This document shows positions 1 to 5,669 of a DNA stretch of 5,771 bases, in pieces; within the stretch, counting starts at the first letter, position 1; every line of letters starts with the position of its first letter. The position numbers and the translations under genes are program-made. This DNA is from Caldivirga sp. UBA161 (GTDB lineage: Archaea; Thermoproteota; Thermoprotei; Thermoproteales; Thermocladiaceae): positions 13,250 through 19,020 of the forward strand of contig NZ_DAXS01000006.1 in NCBI RefSeq assembly GCF_002506515.1. Direction: 5' to 3'. A model generated the notes under the pieces. The model did not search any database, was not told the DNA's origin, and saw nothing but the letters and a program-made list of their open reading frames with translations.

Positions 1-3
1 TAG

Positions 4-1392
4 GTGGAGTTACAGTCTGAGTATAAAAGGGATATGAGAGTAGTTTCAATAGCAAGTTGGATACTACTGGTTTTAGCCCTAATAATGCTCTTTGGAGGCA
101 TATACATGCAGGTTGCCCTGCATGAAACAAAGGCACCCCTATGGCTTGGTATCTTCGCAGCATTACCACTAGCCATCCCACTTGAGCTCTGGAACTTCTC
201 AGATCCAGACACATTATTCAGAGTTATGGCGCTTCAGGACAGATTCCTAGTTGCATGCTTCGGGTTTGCAATAGGCCTTGGTGCAATACTACTATATGGC
301 CTAAACTTATTCACTCACCCTAACTTCGGCATTAAAGACCTATTCATAGGTGGTGTAGTCCTTGGAGGGTTACTCTTTGGTATTGGCGTTGGCTTGGCCG
401 GCTACTTCCCAGGTACAGTGTGGATTGCCCTTGGGCAGGGTAGGAGGGATGCATTATATGCCGTGGTTGGTGGTTTACTTGGTGCCTTTACTTGGTCAAT
501 GATATTTGGATGGGCTAGAGGCCCACTGTGGGATACCTTAAACTTCGGTCCCATAACCTGGCCTAACTTATTTGGCATACCCTTCAGTGATAAAGTTGGA
601 ATGTTCGCCGGTTCAATAGTGTTTGGCATACTATTGCTCCTCGTATTCCTATTCTTACCAAGGTACCCTAAGGAGCCCATTAAGCAGGCTTGTGGATTCC
701 ACATTGCTGGTGTTGGTAAGGAGACTGTGGTTAGGTTTAGCGATATGATGAATGATGACTTAGCCAAGTACCCCAAGCAGAATAGGTTCCTTGTTGAGTT
801 AATTAATGAAAGTAGTGTGAGGAATGCTAGGTTCATATTAGTTCTTGGAGCAGCCTTCACCATTGAGGCTGTTGCAGTGATAATACTGCACCAGATATTT
901 GGCGAATCAACAACATACTCATGGATTGGTGCTCAATTATCATACTTAGTTAACCCATATTGGGCTGCATCTAACCCATACTTCCAATTATTCGGTGGAA
1001 TGCACATCATTAACGGCATACCTGTGAATAAGCCCTTCAGTGAAATAGGCTGGGAGCCAATAACTGACTTAAGCACATTCATAGGCGGCTTAATCTCATC
1101 ACTATTCATATCAAGGAGGTTCATGGGCTTCAAGCAGCAGATACCGAGGGTTTGGGCTCATAGATTTGGTGAGGCAACTTGGAAGAGGTTCCTAGGTTCA
1201 TTCTTCGGAGCATACCTAGTCCTATTCGGTGCACGTATGGCTAATGGGTGCGCCAGTGGGCATATTTTAAGTGGTGATATTCAGATGGCGGTATCCAGTG
1301 CATTATTCCTAGTAATGGTAATGATTGGAAGCATGCTAACCCTAAGATACGTACTAAAGCTAAAGATAAACGCCTGGGGCTACGCTCAGTGA
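4..1392 (+). CDS. YeeE/YedE family (sulfur-compound transport) polytopic membrane protein
   Basis: This is a 462-residue integral membrane protein with about ten hydrophobic segments (roughly 15-37, 44-60, 79-101, 113-133, 149-170, 196-219, 274-298, 352-371, 392-411, 425-450). The signature of the YeeE/YedE (Sulf_transp) family is near the C-terminus: RMANGCASGHILSG at 411-424, with Cys416 in the GCxSGH motif. A second, degenerate copy lies at 131-146 (LAGYFPGT followed by GQG), matching the family's internal duplication. Characterised members import thiosulfate, using conserved cysteines; others are tied to sulfur or selenium metabolism. Here the first-half motif has Phe135 where relatives usually have Cys. 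An in-frame TAG at 1-3 limits the start to GTG at 4 or ATG at 34 (residue 11). Both keep all membrane segments, and I cannot decide between them because upstream sequence is missing. Family assignment is firm; the substrate is inferred and uncertain. The Rieske gene follows after 97 bp. Confidence 0.85.
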   Translation: MELQSEYKRDMRVVSIASWILLVLALIMLFGGIYMQVALHETKAPLWLGIFAALPLAIPLELWNFSDPDTLFRVMALQDRFLVACFGFAIGLGAILLYGLNLFTHPNFGIKDLFIGGVVLGGLLFGIGVGLAGYFPGTVWIALGQGRRDALYAVVGGLLGAFTWSMIFGWARGPLWDTLNFGPITWPNLFGIPFSDKVGMFAGSIVFGILLLLVFLFLPRYPKEPIKQACGFHIAGVGKETVVRFSDMMNDDLAKYPKQNRFLVELINESSVRNARFILVLGAAFTIEAVAVIILHQIFGESTTYSWIGAQLSYLVNPYWAASNPYFQLFGGMHIINGIPVNKPFSEIGWEPITDLSTFIGGLISSLFISRRFMGFKQQIPRVWAHRFGEATWKRFLGSFFGAYLVLFGARMANGCASGHILSGDIQMAVSSALFLVMVMIGSMLTLRYVLKLKINAWGYAQ

Positions 1393-1423
1393 AATCTAGC
1401 AATACCTTAAATTTAGTTTAAAA

Positions 1424-1440
1424 ACCCTTGTTCTTTAATC
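1424..1440 (+). terminator. possible T-rich terminator after the YeeE-like gene
   Basis: A pyrimidine/T-rich run (ACCCTTGTTCTTTAATC) lies about 30 bases after the stop codon. Archaeal termination often needs only a T-rich stretch, so this is a plausible end for the transporter transcript before the Rieske promoter. There is no convincing hairpin, so support is weak. Confidence 0.3.
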
Positions 1441-1452
1441 ACTTACCTTAAG

Positions 1453-1466
1453 GGAAATCCTTTTAA
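1453..1466 (+). promoter_or_regulatory. BRE/TATA promoter of the Rieske gene
   Basis: The purine-rich GGAAAT (1453-1458), which fits a BRE, is followed by a TATA-like TTTTAA (1461-1466). The TATA centre is about 26-27 bp before ATG 1490, the spacing expected if transcription starts on the start codon itself. No Shine-Dalgarno precedes the ATG, which agrees with a leaderless mRNA. The palindrome CCTTAAGG (1446-1453) abuts the BRE and could be a regulatory site, but it is short. Confidence 0.6.
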
Positions 1467-1489
1467 GTGCATTAGTCTTAGCTGGGATC

Positions 1490-1831
1490 ATGGGAATGAG
1501 AGTAAATATACTTGTTAAGGTGTTTGAAAGGAGGAATTCAGTAATAGCTTGGGTTAATAATAAGCCCATCCTAATAGTTAAGTACGGGGATAAGTTATAC
1601 GGCATGGATGCAGTATGCGCCCACATGGGCTGTGCCCTACTCACTGATGTTAATGGTTACGTAGCCACATGCCCAGCCCACTTAGCTAAGTATGATGTTA
1701 GGACTGGTGAAATGATTGAGAAGCCTACAGTTAGGCCTGAAGCTCCGTGTGAGTATATGAACATTAAGGTTCCTTTAAAGACTTATAAGGTTAATGTTAC
1801 AGCTGAGGGCTTCCTTGAGATTGAGGAGTAG
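1490..1831 (+). CDS. Rieske [2Fe-2S] ferredoxin-like protein
   Basis: This is a 113-residue soluble protein made up almost entirely of a Rieske domain. Box I is CAHMGC (Cys43, His45, Cys48) and box II is CPAH (Cys61, His64), giving C-x-H-x15-C-x2-H, the complete two-Cys/two-His ligand set for a [2Fe-2S] cluster. KYD and TGE after box II (67-74) also fit the fold. There is no signal peptide or membrane anchor, unlike the Rieske subunit of bc complexes, so it probably acts as a cytoplasmic electron carrier or a ferredoxin component of an oxygenase or sulfur redox enzyme. Box I has the extra cysteine of high-potential Rieske proteins, but box II has Ala63 where the disulfide partner would be. 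The start at 1490 is chosen from TATA spacing; ATG 1496 (residue 3) is possible. The last 35 bases overlap the convergent glycosylase gene. The partner enzyme is unknown. Confidence 0.9.
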   Translation: MGMRVNILVKVFERRNSVIAWVNNKPILIVKYGDKLYGMDAVCAHMGCALLTDVNGYVATCPAHLAKYDVRTGEMIEKPTVRPEAPCEYMNIKVPLKTYKVNVTAEGFLEIEE

Positions 1832-2498
1832 CGCAGCCAGCATATTTAGCGGCTGCACATAGTATGTTAACTAAGTCACTTAACTTTAATCTACCAGTAT
1901 TAGTATTCCTTGGACTTGGGTGATAACTCATGTAAACTGCAATGCCATTAACCATAATAATCTCCCCATGCTTAAAACTCCTATGCAAACCAAGAGCTAT
2001 GGATACGCCCCTCCAGGCGATTTCACCAAGCACCACTATTGCCTTAGGCTTAACCATGGCGATTTCATTAATTAGCCACTTGGCTACGCAAGTCTTAACT
2101 TCACCTAAGGTTGGTTTATTATCTGGCGGTGCGCATTTAACAACTGACGTAATGTAAACGCACTTAACCTCAGTACCATCATCTCTACTGATGCTAAAGG
2201 GATTATTAGATAACCCACATTCATGAAGGGCCCTGAAGAGGAATTGAGCACTGGCATCACCAGTAAACATTCTACCTGTCCTATTACCGCCATGGGCAGC
2301 TGGAGCTAAGCCAACTATCATTATTCTTGGATTGACTAAATTACCCCATGGTGGTACTGGTTTCCTCCAGTATTCATCATTACTAAACCTAGGTAATGGC
2401 GGTACGGTTTCCCTATACTTCACTAACCTTTCACAAGCCCTACAGTTTATTAGGTTCCTTATAAAGTCATGGTAATGTGCATTAATGCTCATTTTCAA
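1797..2498 (-). CDS. Family 5 (UDGb-type) uracil-DNA glycosylase, 4Fe-4S
   Basis: The enzyme removes uracil, and in characterised UDGb proteins also hypoxanthine and other damaged bases, from DNA to start base-excision repair. The 233-residue protein has the family 5 motif 1 GLAPAAHGGNRTGRMFTGD at 63-81. It lacks the Asp/Asn catalytic residue of other uracil glycosylases at that motif, as is normal for family 5. The second motif, HPSPRNT, is at 193-199. Four cysteines fit the iron-sulfur cluster: Cys19 and Cys22 (CRAC), Cys122 and Cys137. The preferred start is TTG at 2498, because a perfect AGGTGA Shine-Dalgarno (2510-2505) ends 6 nt before it; ATG at 2492 (residue 3) would leave 12 nt. It is the second gene after the metallophosphoesterase, 19 nt downstream. 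Its last 11 codons, including the stop, lie inside the Rieske gene on the other strand, and the tail after about residue 222 looks unconserved. Confidence 0.93.
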   Translation of the reverse strand: MKMSINAHYHDFIRNLINCRACERLVKYRETVPPLPRFSNDEYWRKPVPPWGNLVNPRIMIVGLAPAAHGGNRTGRMFTGDASAQFLFRALHECGLSNNPFSISRDDGTEVKCVYITSVVKCAPPDNKPTLGEVKTCVAKWLINEIAMVKPKAIVVLGEIAWRGVSIALGLHRSFKHGEIIMVNGIAVYMSYHPSPRNTNTGRLKLSDLVNILCAAAKYAGCATPQSQGSPQL

Positions 2499-2504
2499 CC
2501 TAAA

Positions 2505-2510
2505 TCACCT
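2505..2510 (-). promoter_or_regulatory. Shine-Dalgarno AGGTGA deciding the TTG start of the glycosylase
   Basis: On the minus strand AGGTGA is an exact match to the archaeal anti-Shine-Dalgarno core and lies 6 nt before TTG 2498. It sits in the 19-nt gap between the phosphoesterase stop and the glycosylase start. This fits the usual crenarchaeal pattern: internal operon genes carry Shine-Dalgarno sites while first genes are leaderless. Confidence 0.75.
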
Positions 2511-2517
2511 TATTAAC

Positions 2518-3285
2518 CTACTTAAGCCACTCATCAAGGCCAGTGGCCTTAGAGGTAATGGCCTTACCACGCGCATTAATTTCCTTACACCTGCTGTATC
2601 CTTCTGGTTCAATTACATTAACTTCACCATTACTGTAATCTATTATGAATGGTGAATTAACGTTCTCAAAGGCCACGTTAACTATTATTGAGCTGCCTAG
2701 CTTCACGCATCTGGTTCTTGAACGATGTGCATGGCCGTGTATTGCAAGTATTTTACTACTTGATAATACTTCATCAAGCCTTCTAGTACCCAGGAGTGGG
2801 TAATTGTACTCATTCTCACCCTCCAGTGTTGCATAGGATGGTGCATAGTGAGTTAGTAGGATGGCTTCATTAGTAATCTTAATTTCATTAATTAACCAAC
2901 TCAGCCTCCTTCTATATAACTCATCAATACCCTTAATATTCCTCTCCTGCCACTTAGTTGGCTTATCCAACACGCCCCTTGATCCAATAACCTTAATCCC
3001 ATTAACGGTGAGTACTTCATCATTCAGTAGGATTAAGCCGCTCGCTCCCTTCAGGGCTCTTAACCTATCATCATACTCCTCATTACCTGGTACAGCCACT
3101 ATGGTGTTAGCCTTATCCCTCAGTAAATTAATTATAACGCTATAGTACTCAACCTTACCCCCATCAACCATATCCCCAGCCAATAAAGCTAAGTCAATAT
3201 GATTAATATTCACTAGGCTCTCCCTGAATTCACTTAAATGCTTAGGTGAATGAACATCAGAGGTTGCAAGTATCCTCACAGGCAT
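2518..3285 (-). CDS. Icc-like calcineurin-type metallophosphoesterase
   Basis: This is a 255-residue protein with the binuclear-metal phosphoesterase motifs in order: DVH (Asp10, His12), GDMVD (Gly37-Asp38), GNEE (67-70), His146 in THYAP, and GHAH (His185, His187). These give the standard metal ligands Asp10, His12, Asp38, Asn68, His146, His185 and His187. The usual GNHE third block reads GNEE, with Glu69 in place of the His that often acts as general acid. There is no signal peptide or membrane segment, so it is probably cytoplasmic. Family members hydrolyse phosphomonoesters or phosphodiesters (cyclic nucleotides, nucleotides, DNA ends); this one's substrate cannot be read from sequence. 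The start at ATG 3285 is the only one that leaves a short N-terminus before DVH. It is the first gene of an operon with the uracil-DNA glycosylase, which makes a nucleic-acid-linked role plausible but unproven. Confidence 0.87.
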   Translation of the reverse strand: MPVRILATSDVHSPKHLSEFRESLVNINHIDLALLAGDMVDGGKVEYYSVIINLLRDKANTIVAVPGNEEYDDRLRALKGASGLILLNDEVLTVNGIKVIGSRGVLDKPTKWQERNIKGIDELYRRRLSWLINEIKITNEAILLTHYAPSYATLEGENEYNYPLLGTRRLDEVLSSSKILAIHGHAHRSRTRCVKLGSSIIVNVAFENVNSPFIIDYSNGEVNVIEPEGYSRCKEINARGKAITSKATGLDEWLK

Positions 3286-3300
3286 AATATTAGGTTGAGG

Positions 3301-3328
3301 TTAATTAATACTTCTGCCCTGTTTAATA
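3301..3328 (-). promoter_or_regulatory. candidate promoter region of the phosphoesterase-glycosylase operon
   Basis: Two TATA-like elements lie on the minus strand before ATG 3285: TATTAAAC (3328-3321), which would give a leader of about 13 nt, and TATTAATTAA (3310-3301), which follows a purine-rich GGGCAGAAG but is only about 21 nt from the ATG. There is no Shine-Dalgarno before ATG 3285. I cannot choose between them with confidence. Confidence 0.35.
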
Positions 3329-3388
3329 CCAGAGTGTTAGGCTGCATGCATTGCCATGGATTCATCAATGGCTTTAATGATGCAGTTA

Positions 3389-3401
3389 AGTAAACTTTAC
3401 T
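3389..3401. promoter_or_regulatory. operator-like palindrome upstream of glycerate kinase
   Basis: AGTAAA-C-TTTACT is a perfect palindrome with 6-bp arms around one central base. It lies in the divergent intergenic region about 26 bp before the TATA box of the glycerate kinase gene, where archaeal regulators often bind. A second dyad, TTACTG (3397-3402) with CAGTAA (3421-3426), overlaps it and reaches the TATA box. Arms this short can occur by chance. Confidence 0.3.
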
Positions 3402-3424
3402 GAATGCCGCAGTGAAGCTACAGT

Positions 3425-3432
3425 AATTTAAA
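3425..3432 (+). promoter_or_regulatory. TATA box of the glycerate kinase gene
   Basis: AATTTAAA is centred about 26 bp before ATG 3455, so transcription should start at or next to the start codon. There is no Shine-Dalgarno in the intervening sequence, consistent with a leaderless transcript. Confidence 0.6.
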
Positions 3433-3454
3433 GAATACATTAGCCACTTAACTC

Positions 3455-4783
3455 ATGCAAACTGAACCCGGTGAGCTTAGGGATTTTGCATTTAAGCTAG
3501 TTAATCAAATCATTACGCTCTCAGACCCAGCTCCGGTAGTTAAGAATTGTATTAAGTGGGTGAGTAACCGCATTGAGGTTTGCGGTAAGGGATTTAATGT
3601 GAAGGATGTTGCCGTGGTTGCTATTGGTAAGGCTGCACCAAGGCTCATTGATGGTGCATTAGCCTCAATGAATGCGGTTAGGTCGATAGCAGTAATACCT
3701 AAGGGTTGGGTGAAGCCTAGATCAAGTAATGTTGAGGTTATTGAATCAACACACCCACTACCAAGTAATTTGAGCATTAAGGCTGCTGAGGAGATTATTG
3801 AATTATCAAGGACCCTAAGTAGGGGCGACTTAGTCCTATTCCTAATCAGCGGTGGTGGGAGTGCATTAGTTGAGCTGCCTAAGCCACCATTAACCATCGA
3901 TGACTTAATAGAGTTGAATAAGCTAATGCTTAATTCAGGAATGAGCATTAGTGAGATTAATACTGTGCGTAAGCATGTATCAATGATTAAGGGTGGGCAA
4001 TTAGCTCAATACTTCACTAGGAGGGGTATTATGGTTATTGGATTATATGTTAGTGATGTGCCTAGTGATGATCCATCATTAATAGCAAGCGGCCCAACAG
4101 TACCAGATAAATCAAGCTTCACCAATGCCGTAAGCTTCCTTAAGGCAAGGGGAATCTGGGGTAATTTACCGAATAAGGTTAAGGTATTCCTTGAGGATGG
4201 GGTAATGGGTCTTATACCAGAAACCCCAAAGAGGCTTAGGGTTATGAATAAGGTAATATTAGCTAATATTAATGTGCTTAAGAACCTAAGAATGAGGCTC
4301 AGTGAACTTGGCGTTAAGTCAATAATATTAACCTCCAGGCTTGAGGGTGAAGCCCGTGAGGTTGGAAGGGCATTAGCCTCAATAGCCCTTGACTCATTAA
4401 AGAACAGCCTACCGCTTAAGAGGGGTGTAATATTAGTTGGTGGGGAACCCACTGTTACCGTTAGGGGTAATGGTAAAGGTGGTAGGACAATGGAGCTTGC
4501 AGCATCATTCGCTAAATCAGTGAGCAAAGAGGGCCCAGTGGCCTTACTAGCCTTAGCCACTGATGGTATTGATGGCAATACTGATGCCGCAGGTGCATAC
4601 GCAGACTACACCACTGAATCAAGGGCAATGAGCATGGGCTTAAGTATAGATGATGCGTTAAGTAGAAATGACACGTACACTCTATTTAAGGCATTAAACG
4701 ACGCCATTATAACAGGTCCAACGGGAACTCAAGTTAACACGGTAATAGCCATATTAATTAATCCCAAGATACAACACACTTGA
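3455..4783 (+). CDS. Glycerate 2-kinase (DUF4147/MOFRL family)
   Basis: This enzyme phosphorylates D-glycerate with ATP to 2-phosphoglycerate, the last step joining the non-phosphorylative branch of the archaeal Entner-Doudoroff pathway to lower glycolysis; it is cytoplasmic. The 442 residues match the usual full length. The N-terminal DUF4147 domain shows GKAAPRL (58-64), THPLPS (99-104), SGGGSAL (132-138), EINTVRKHVSMIKGGQLA (167-184) and SDVPSDDPSLIASGPTVPD (200-218). The C-terminal MOFRL domain shows GGEPTVTVRGNGKGGRTME (329-347), TDGIDGNTDAAGA (369-381) and PTGTQVNT (422-429), where many relatives have TGTNV. Lys59 lies in the conserved GKAA loop. The start is fixed by TATA spacing for a leaderless mRNA. 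The gene is transcribed alone, divergently from the phosphoesterase operon and convergently with the HEPN/MNT pair. In Thermoproteus tenax this family is the characterised glycerate kinase; the physiological role here is transferred from that. Confidence 0.93.
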   Translation: MQTEPGELRDFAFKLVNQIITLSDPAPVVKNCIKWVSNRIEVCGKGFNVKDVAVVAIGKAAPRLIDGALASMNAVRSIAVIPKGWVKPRSSNVEVIESTHPLPSNLSIKAAEEIIELSRTLSRGDLVLFLISGGGSALVELPKPPLTIDDLIELNKLMLNSGMSISEINTVRKHVSMIKGGQLAQYFTRRGIMVIGLYVSDVPSDDPSLIASGPTVPDKSSFTNAVSFLKARGIWGNLPNKVKVFLEDGVMGLIPETPKRLRVMNKVILANINVLKNLRMRLSELGVKSIILTSRLEGEAREVGRALASIALDSLKNSLPLKRGVILVGGEPTVTVRGNGKGGRTMELAASFAKSVSKEGPVALLALATDGIDGNTDAAGAYADYTTESRAMSMGLSIDDALSRNDTYTLFKALNDAIITGPTGTQVNTVIAILINPKIQHT

Positions 4784-4787
4784 AGGC

Positions 4788-4800
4788 CCACCTCTTTTTA
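4788..4800 (+). terminator. T-rich terminator after glycerate kinase
   Basis: CCACCTCTTTTTA begins a few bases after the TGA at 4781-4783. A pyrimidine-rich run ending in five Ts directly after the gene fits an archaeal oligo-T terminator. There is no strong hairpin. Confidence 0.5.
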
Positions 4801-4879
4801 ACTTAATAAACAGCATTAGGTGCTCATGTTCTTGGCTAAATTATCAATAATTCGCCACTAGATCATTAGCATTTCATCC

Positions 4880-4904
4880 TACTGTAATTAAATTCAGTAC
4901 AGTA
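4880..4904. repeat. 7-bp inverted repeat between convergent genes
   Basis: TACTGTA (4880-4886) is matched by its exact reverse complement TACAGTA (4898-4904) across an 11-nt loop that is AT-rich. It lies between the convergent ends of the glycerate kinase and MNT genes, so it could be a transcript-end hairpin. No other feature is seen in 4801-4950, apart from an 11-codon reading frame that I do not call. Confidence 0.3.
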
Positions 4905-4950
4905 CTTAGCTACTTACGCTTATCTTGAGATTAGTAATAACCATATATAA

Positions 4951-5280
4951 TCATACTTCCACAGCATTATCAATGAACCTCCTATACCACCTCTCATACT
5001 GCTCCTGAGTTACAACATGAATTTCAACTGGAGCATCAATCTCACCATATATCCTTGCCTTAAGGGCATCTGCAGCCTCCTTACTTACATTAGCAATTAT
5101 GAGTATATCAATATCGCTTGCCGCCGTATATTTTCCCCTAACCACTGAACCAAACACAAGAACCCTAGCGCCACTCACTGATTTACTGATAAGTTTCTTA
5201 ATTCTCTCGGCTACCTCCATGTAATTATTCATAGCTTCTAATGCCCTCTTACCCTCTTCAATGTACAATTCAAAGCTCAT
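4951..5280 (-). CDS. MNT-type minimal nucleotidyltransferase (antitoxin-like)
   Basis: This is a 109-residue minimal nucleotidyltransferase of the DNA polymerase beta superfamily. The core is FGSVVRGKYTAASDID at 43-58: Gly44-Ser45 for the nucleotide phosphates and Asp56/Asp58 for metal. Glu86 in VEIHVV is the likely third acidic residue. Residues 1-35 form a charged, helix-rich lead-in. In studied HEPN/MNT modules such as HepT/MntA, the MNT protein neutralises the HEPN protein by transferring AMP to a tyrosine; activity here is inferred from the intact motif. The chosen start, ATG 5280, overlaps the end of the HEPN gene by 11 bp, so translation is probably coupled. No Shine-Dalgarno is visible. 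The reading frame stays open to an ATG at 5343, but that would add 21 basic residues over the HEPN coding end. ATGs at residues 17 and 21 are less likely alternatives. Confidence 0.88.
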   Translation of the reverse strand: MSFELYIEEGKRALEAMNNYMEVAERIKKLISKSVSGARVLVFGSVVRGKYTAASDIDILIIANVSKEAADALKARIYGEIDAPVEIHVVTQEQYERWYRRFIDNAVEV

Positions 5281-5647
5281 CCACAATCGGTTTAAACTTC
5301 TCCTCAATATATTTAAGCATAACCTCAACCTCAGCTCTCTCATACCTCCTCGGCAAGTACCTAGAGCCTATGTATGAGTCCTCTATTTTAGTAATCATTA
5401 TTATATCATCTATTAATCGCTCAGCATCCTTAGTTACCTTCGCTAATTCCCTAATAAGCCTTATTAATGAGTATGTACGCGGATACGTACCAGTCTTAAT
5501 GAGTAGCTTATACTTAAGTATTAATTGGCAGTACTGCTCCATGTTAAACGCCGCTAAATCGTACTCCCCTTCCCTCATTAGATTCTTAGCATTCCTAAGA
5601 AAAGCCTCAGCCCTCTCCCTAAGCACCTCAGCCTCCTCTAAACTCAT
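5270..5647 (-). CDS. HEPN domain protein (toxin-like partner of MNT)
   Basis: This is a 125-residue, all-helical, charged protein with the HEPN pattern: AEAFLRNAKNLMREGEYDLA (13-32), NMEQYCQLILKYKLL (35-49), YPRTYSLIRLI (55-65) and a distal YIGSRYLPRRYER (92-104). HEPN proteins paired with MNT nucleotidyltransferases are toxin-antitoxin modules whose active toxins are RX4-6H RNases. This protein has no histidine anywhere. Tyr59 in PRTYS stands where many relatives have His (PRTHS), and the SRYLP segment has no His either. So either it is a non-catalytic HEPN, perhaps nucleotide-binding or structural, or it uses other residues. Tyr97 and Tyr102 in the distal segment are candidate AMPylation targets by analogy with HepT. 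It is the first gene of the pair, with ATG 5647, no Shine-Dalgarno and a TATA box upstream. Its TGA lies within the MNT start region. Confidence 0.85.
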   Translation of the reverse strand: MSLEEAEVLRERAEAFLRNAKNLMREGEYDLAAFNMEQYCQLILKYKLLIKTGTYPRTYSLIRLIRELAKVTKDAERLIDDIIMITKIEDSYIGSRYLPRRYERAEVEVMLKYIEEKFKPIVDEL

Positions 5648-5669
5648 ATGTAAAATATAGTTAATTCAT

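Noticed and set aside
22..28. TATAAAA near the start of the transporter gene as a promoter
   Set aside because: A start about 26 bp downstream would fall inside the coding sequence, past both possible start codons; the real promoter is probably before position 1.
402..863. 153-codon open frame on the minus strand
   Set aside because: Opposite the YeeE-like gene, with no domain and no regulatory signals; the plus strand explains the coding potential.
3343..3350. TGCATGCA palindrome in the divergent intergenic region
   Set aside because: Only 8 bp, not placed at a convincing promoter position for either flanking gene; likely chance.
3505..3948. 147-codon open frame on the minus strand
   Set aside because: Antisense shadow of the glycerate kinase N-terminal domain; low-complexity translation and no promoter or Shine-Dalgarno.
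4006..4578. 190-codon open frame on the minus strand
   Set aside because: It lies wholly opposite the glycerate kinase gene, whose plus-strand frame has all the family motifs. The antisense translation is Ser/Leu/Pro-rich with no recognisable domain.
4826..4861. 11-codon reading frame with AGGTG just upstream and a TATA-like run about 28 bp before
   Set aside because: Too short, no recognisable product, and the TATA-like run coincides with the T-rich end of the glycerate kinase transcript.
5281..5343. N-terminal extension of the MNT protein to an ATG at 5343
   Set aside because: It would add 21 Arg/Leu-rich residues that read the HEPN C-terminal codons in another frame. ATG 5280 gives the normal minimal size and a short operon-type overlap.
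5241..5660. 139-codon open frame on the plus strand
   Set aside because: Antisense to the HEPN gene. Its Ser/Leu/Ile-rich translation is typical of a reverse-complement shadow.
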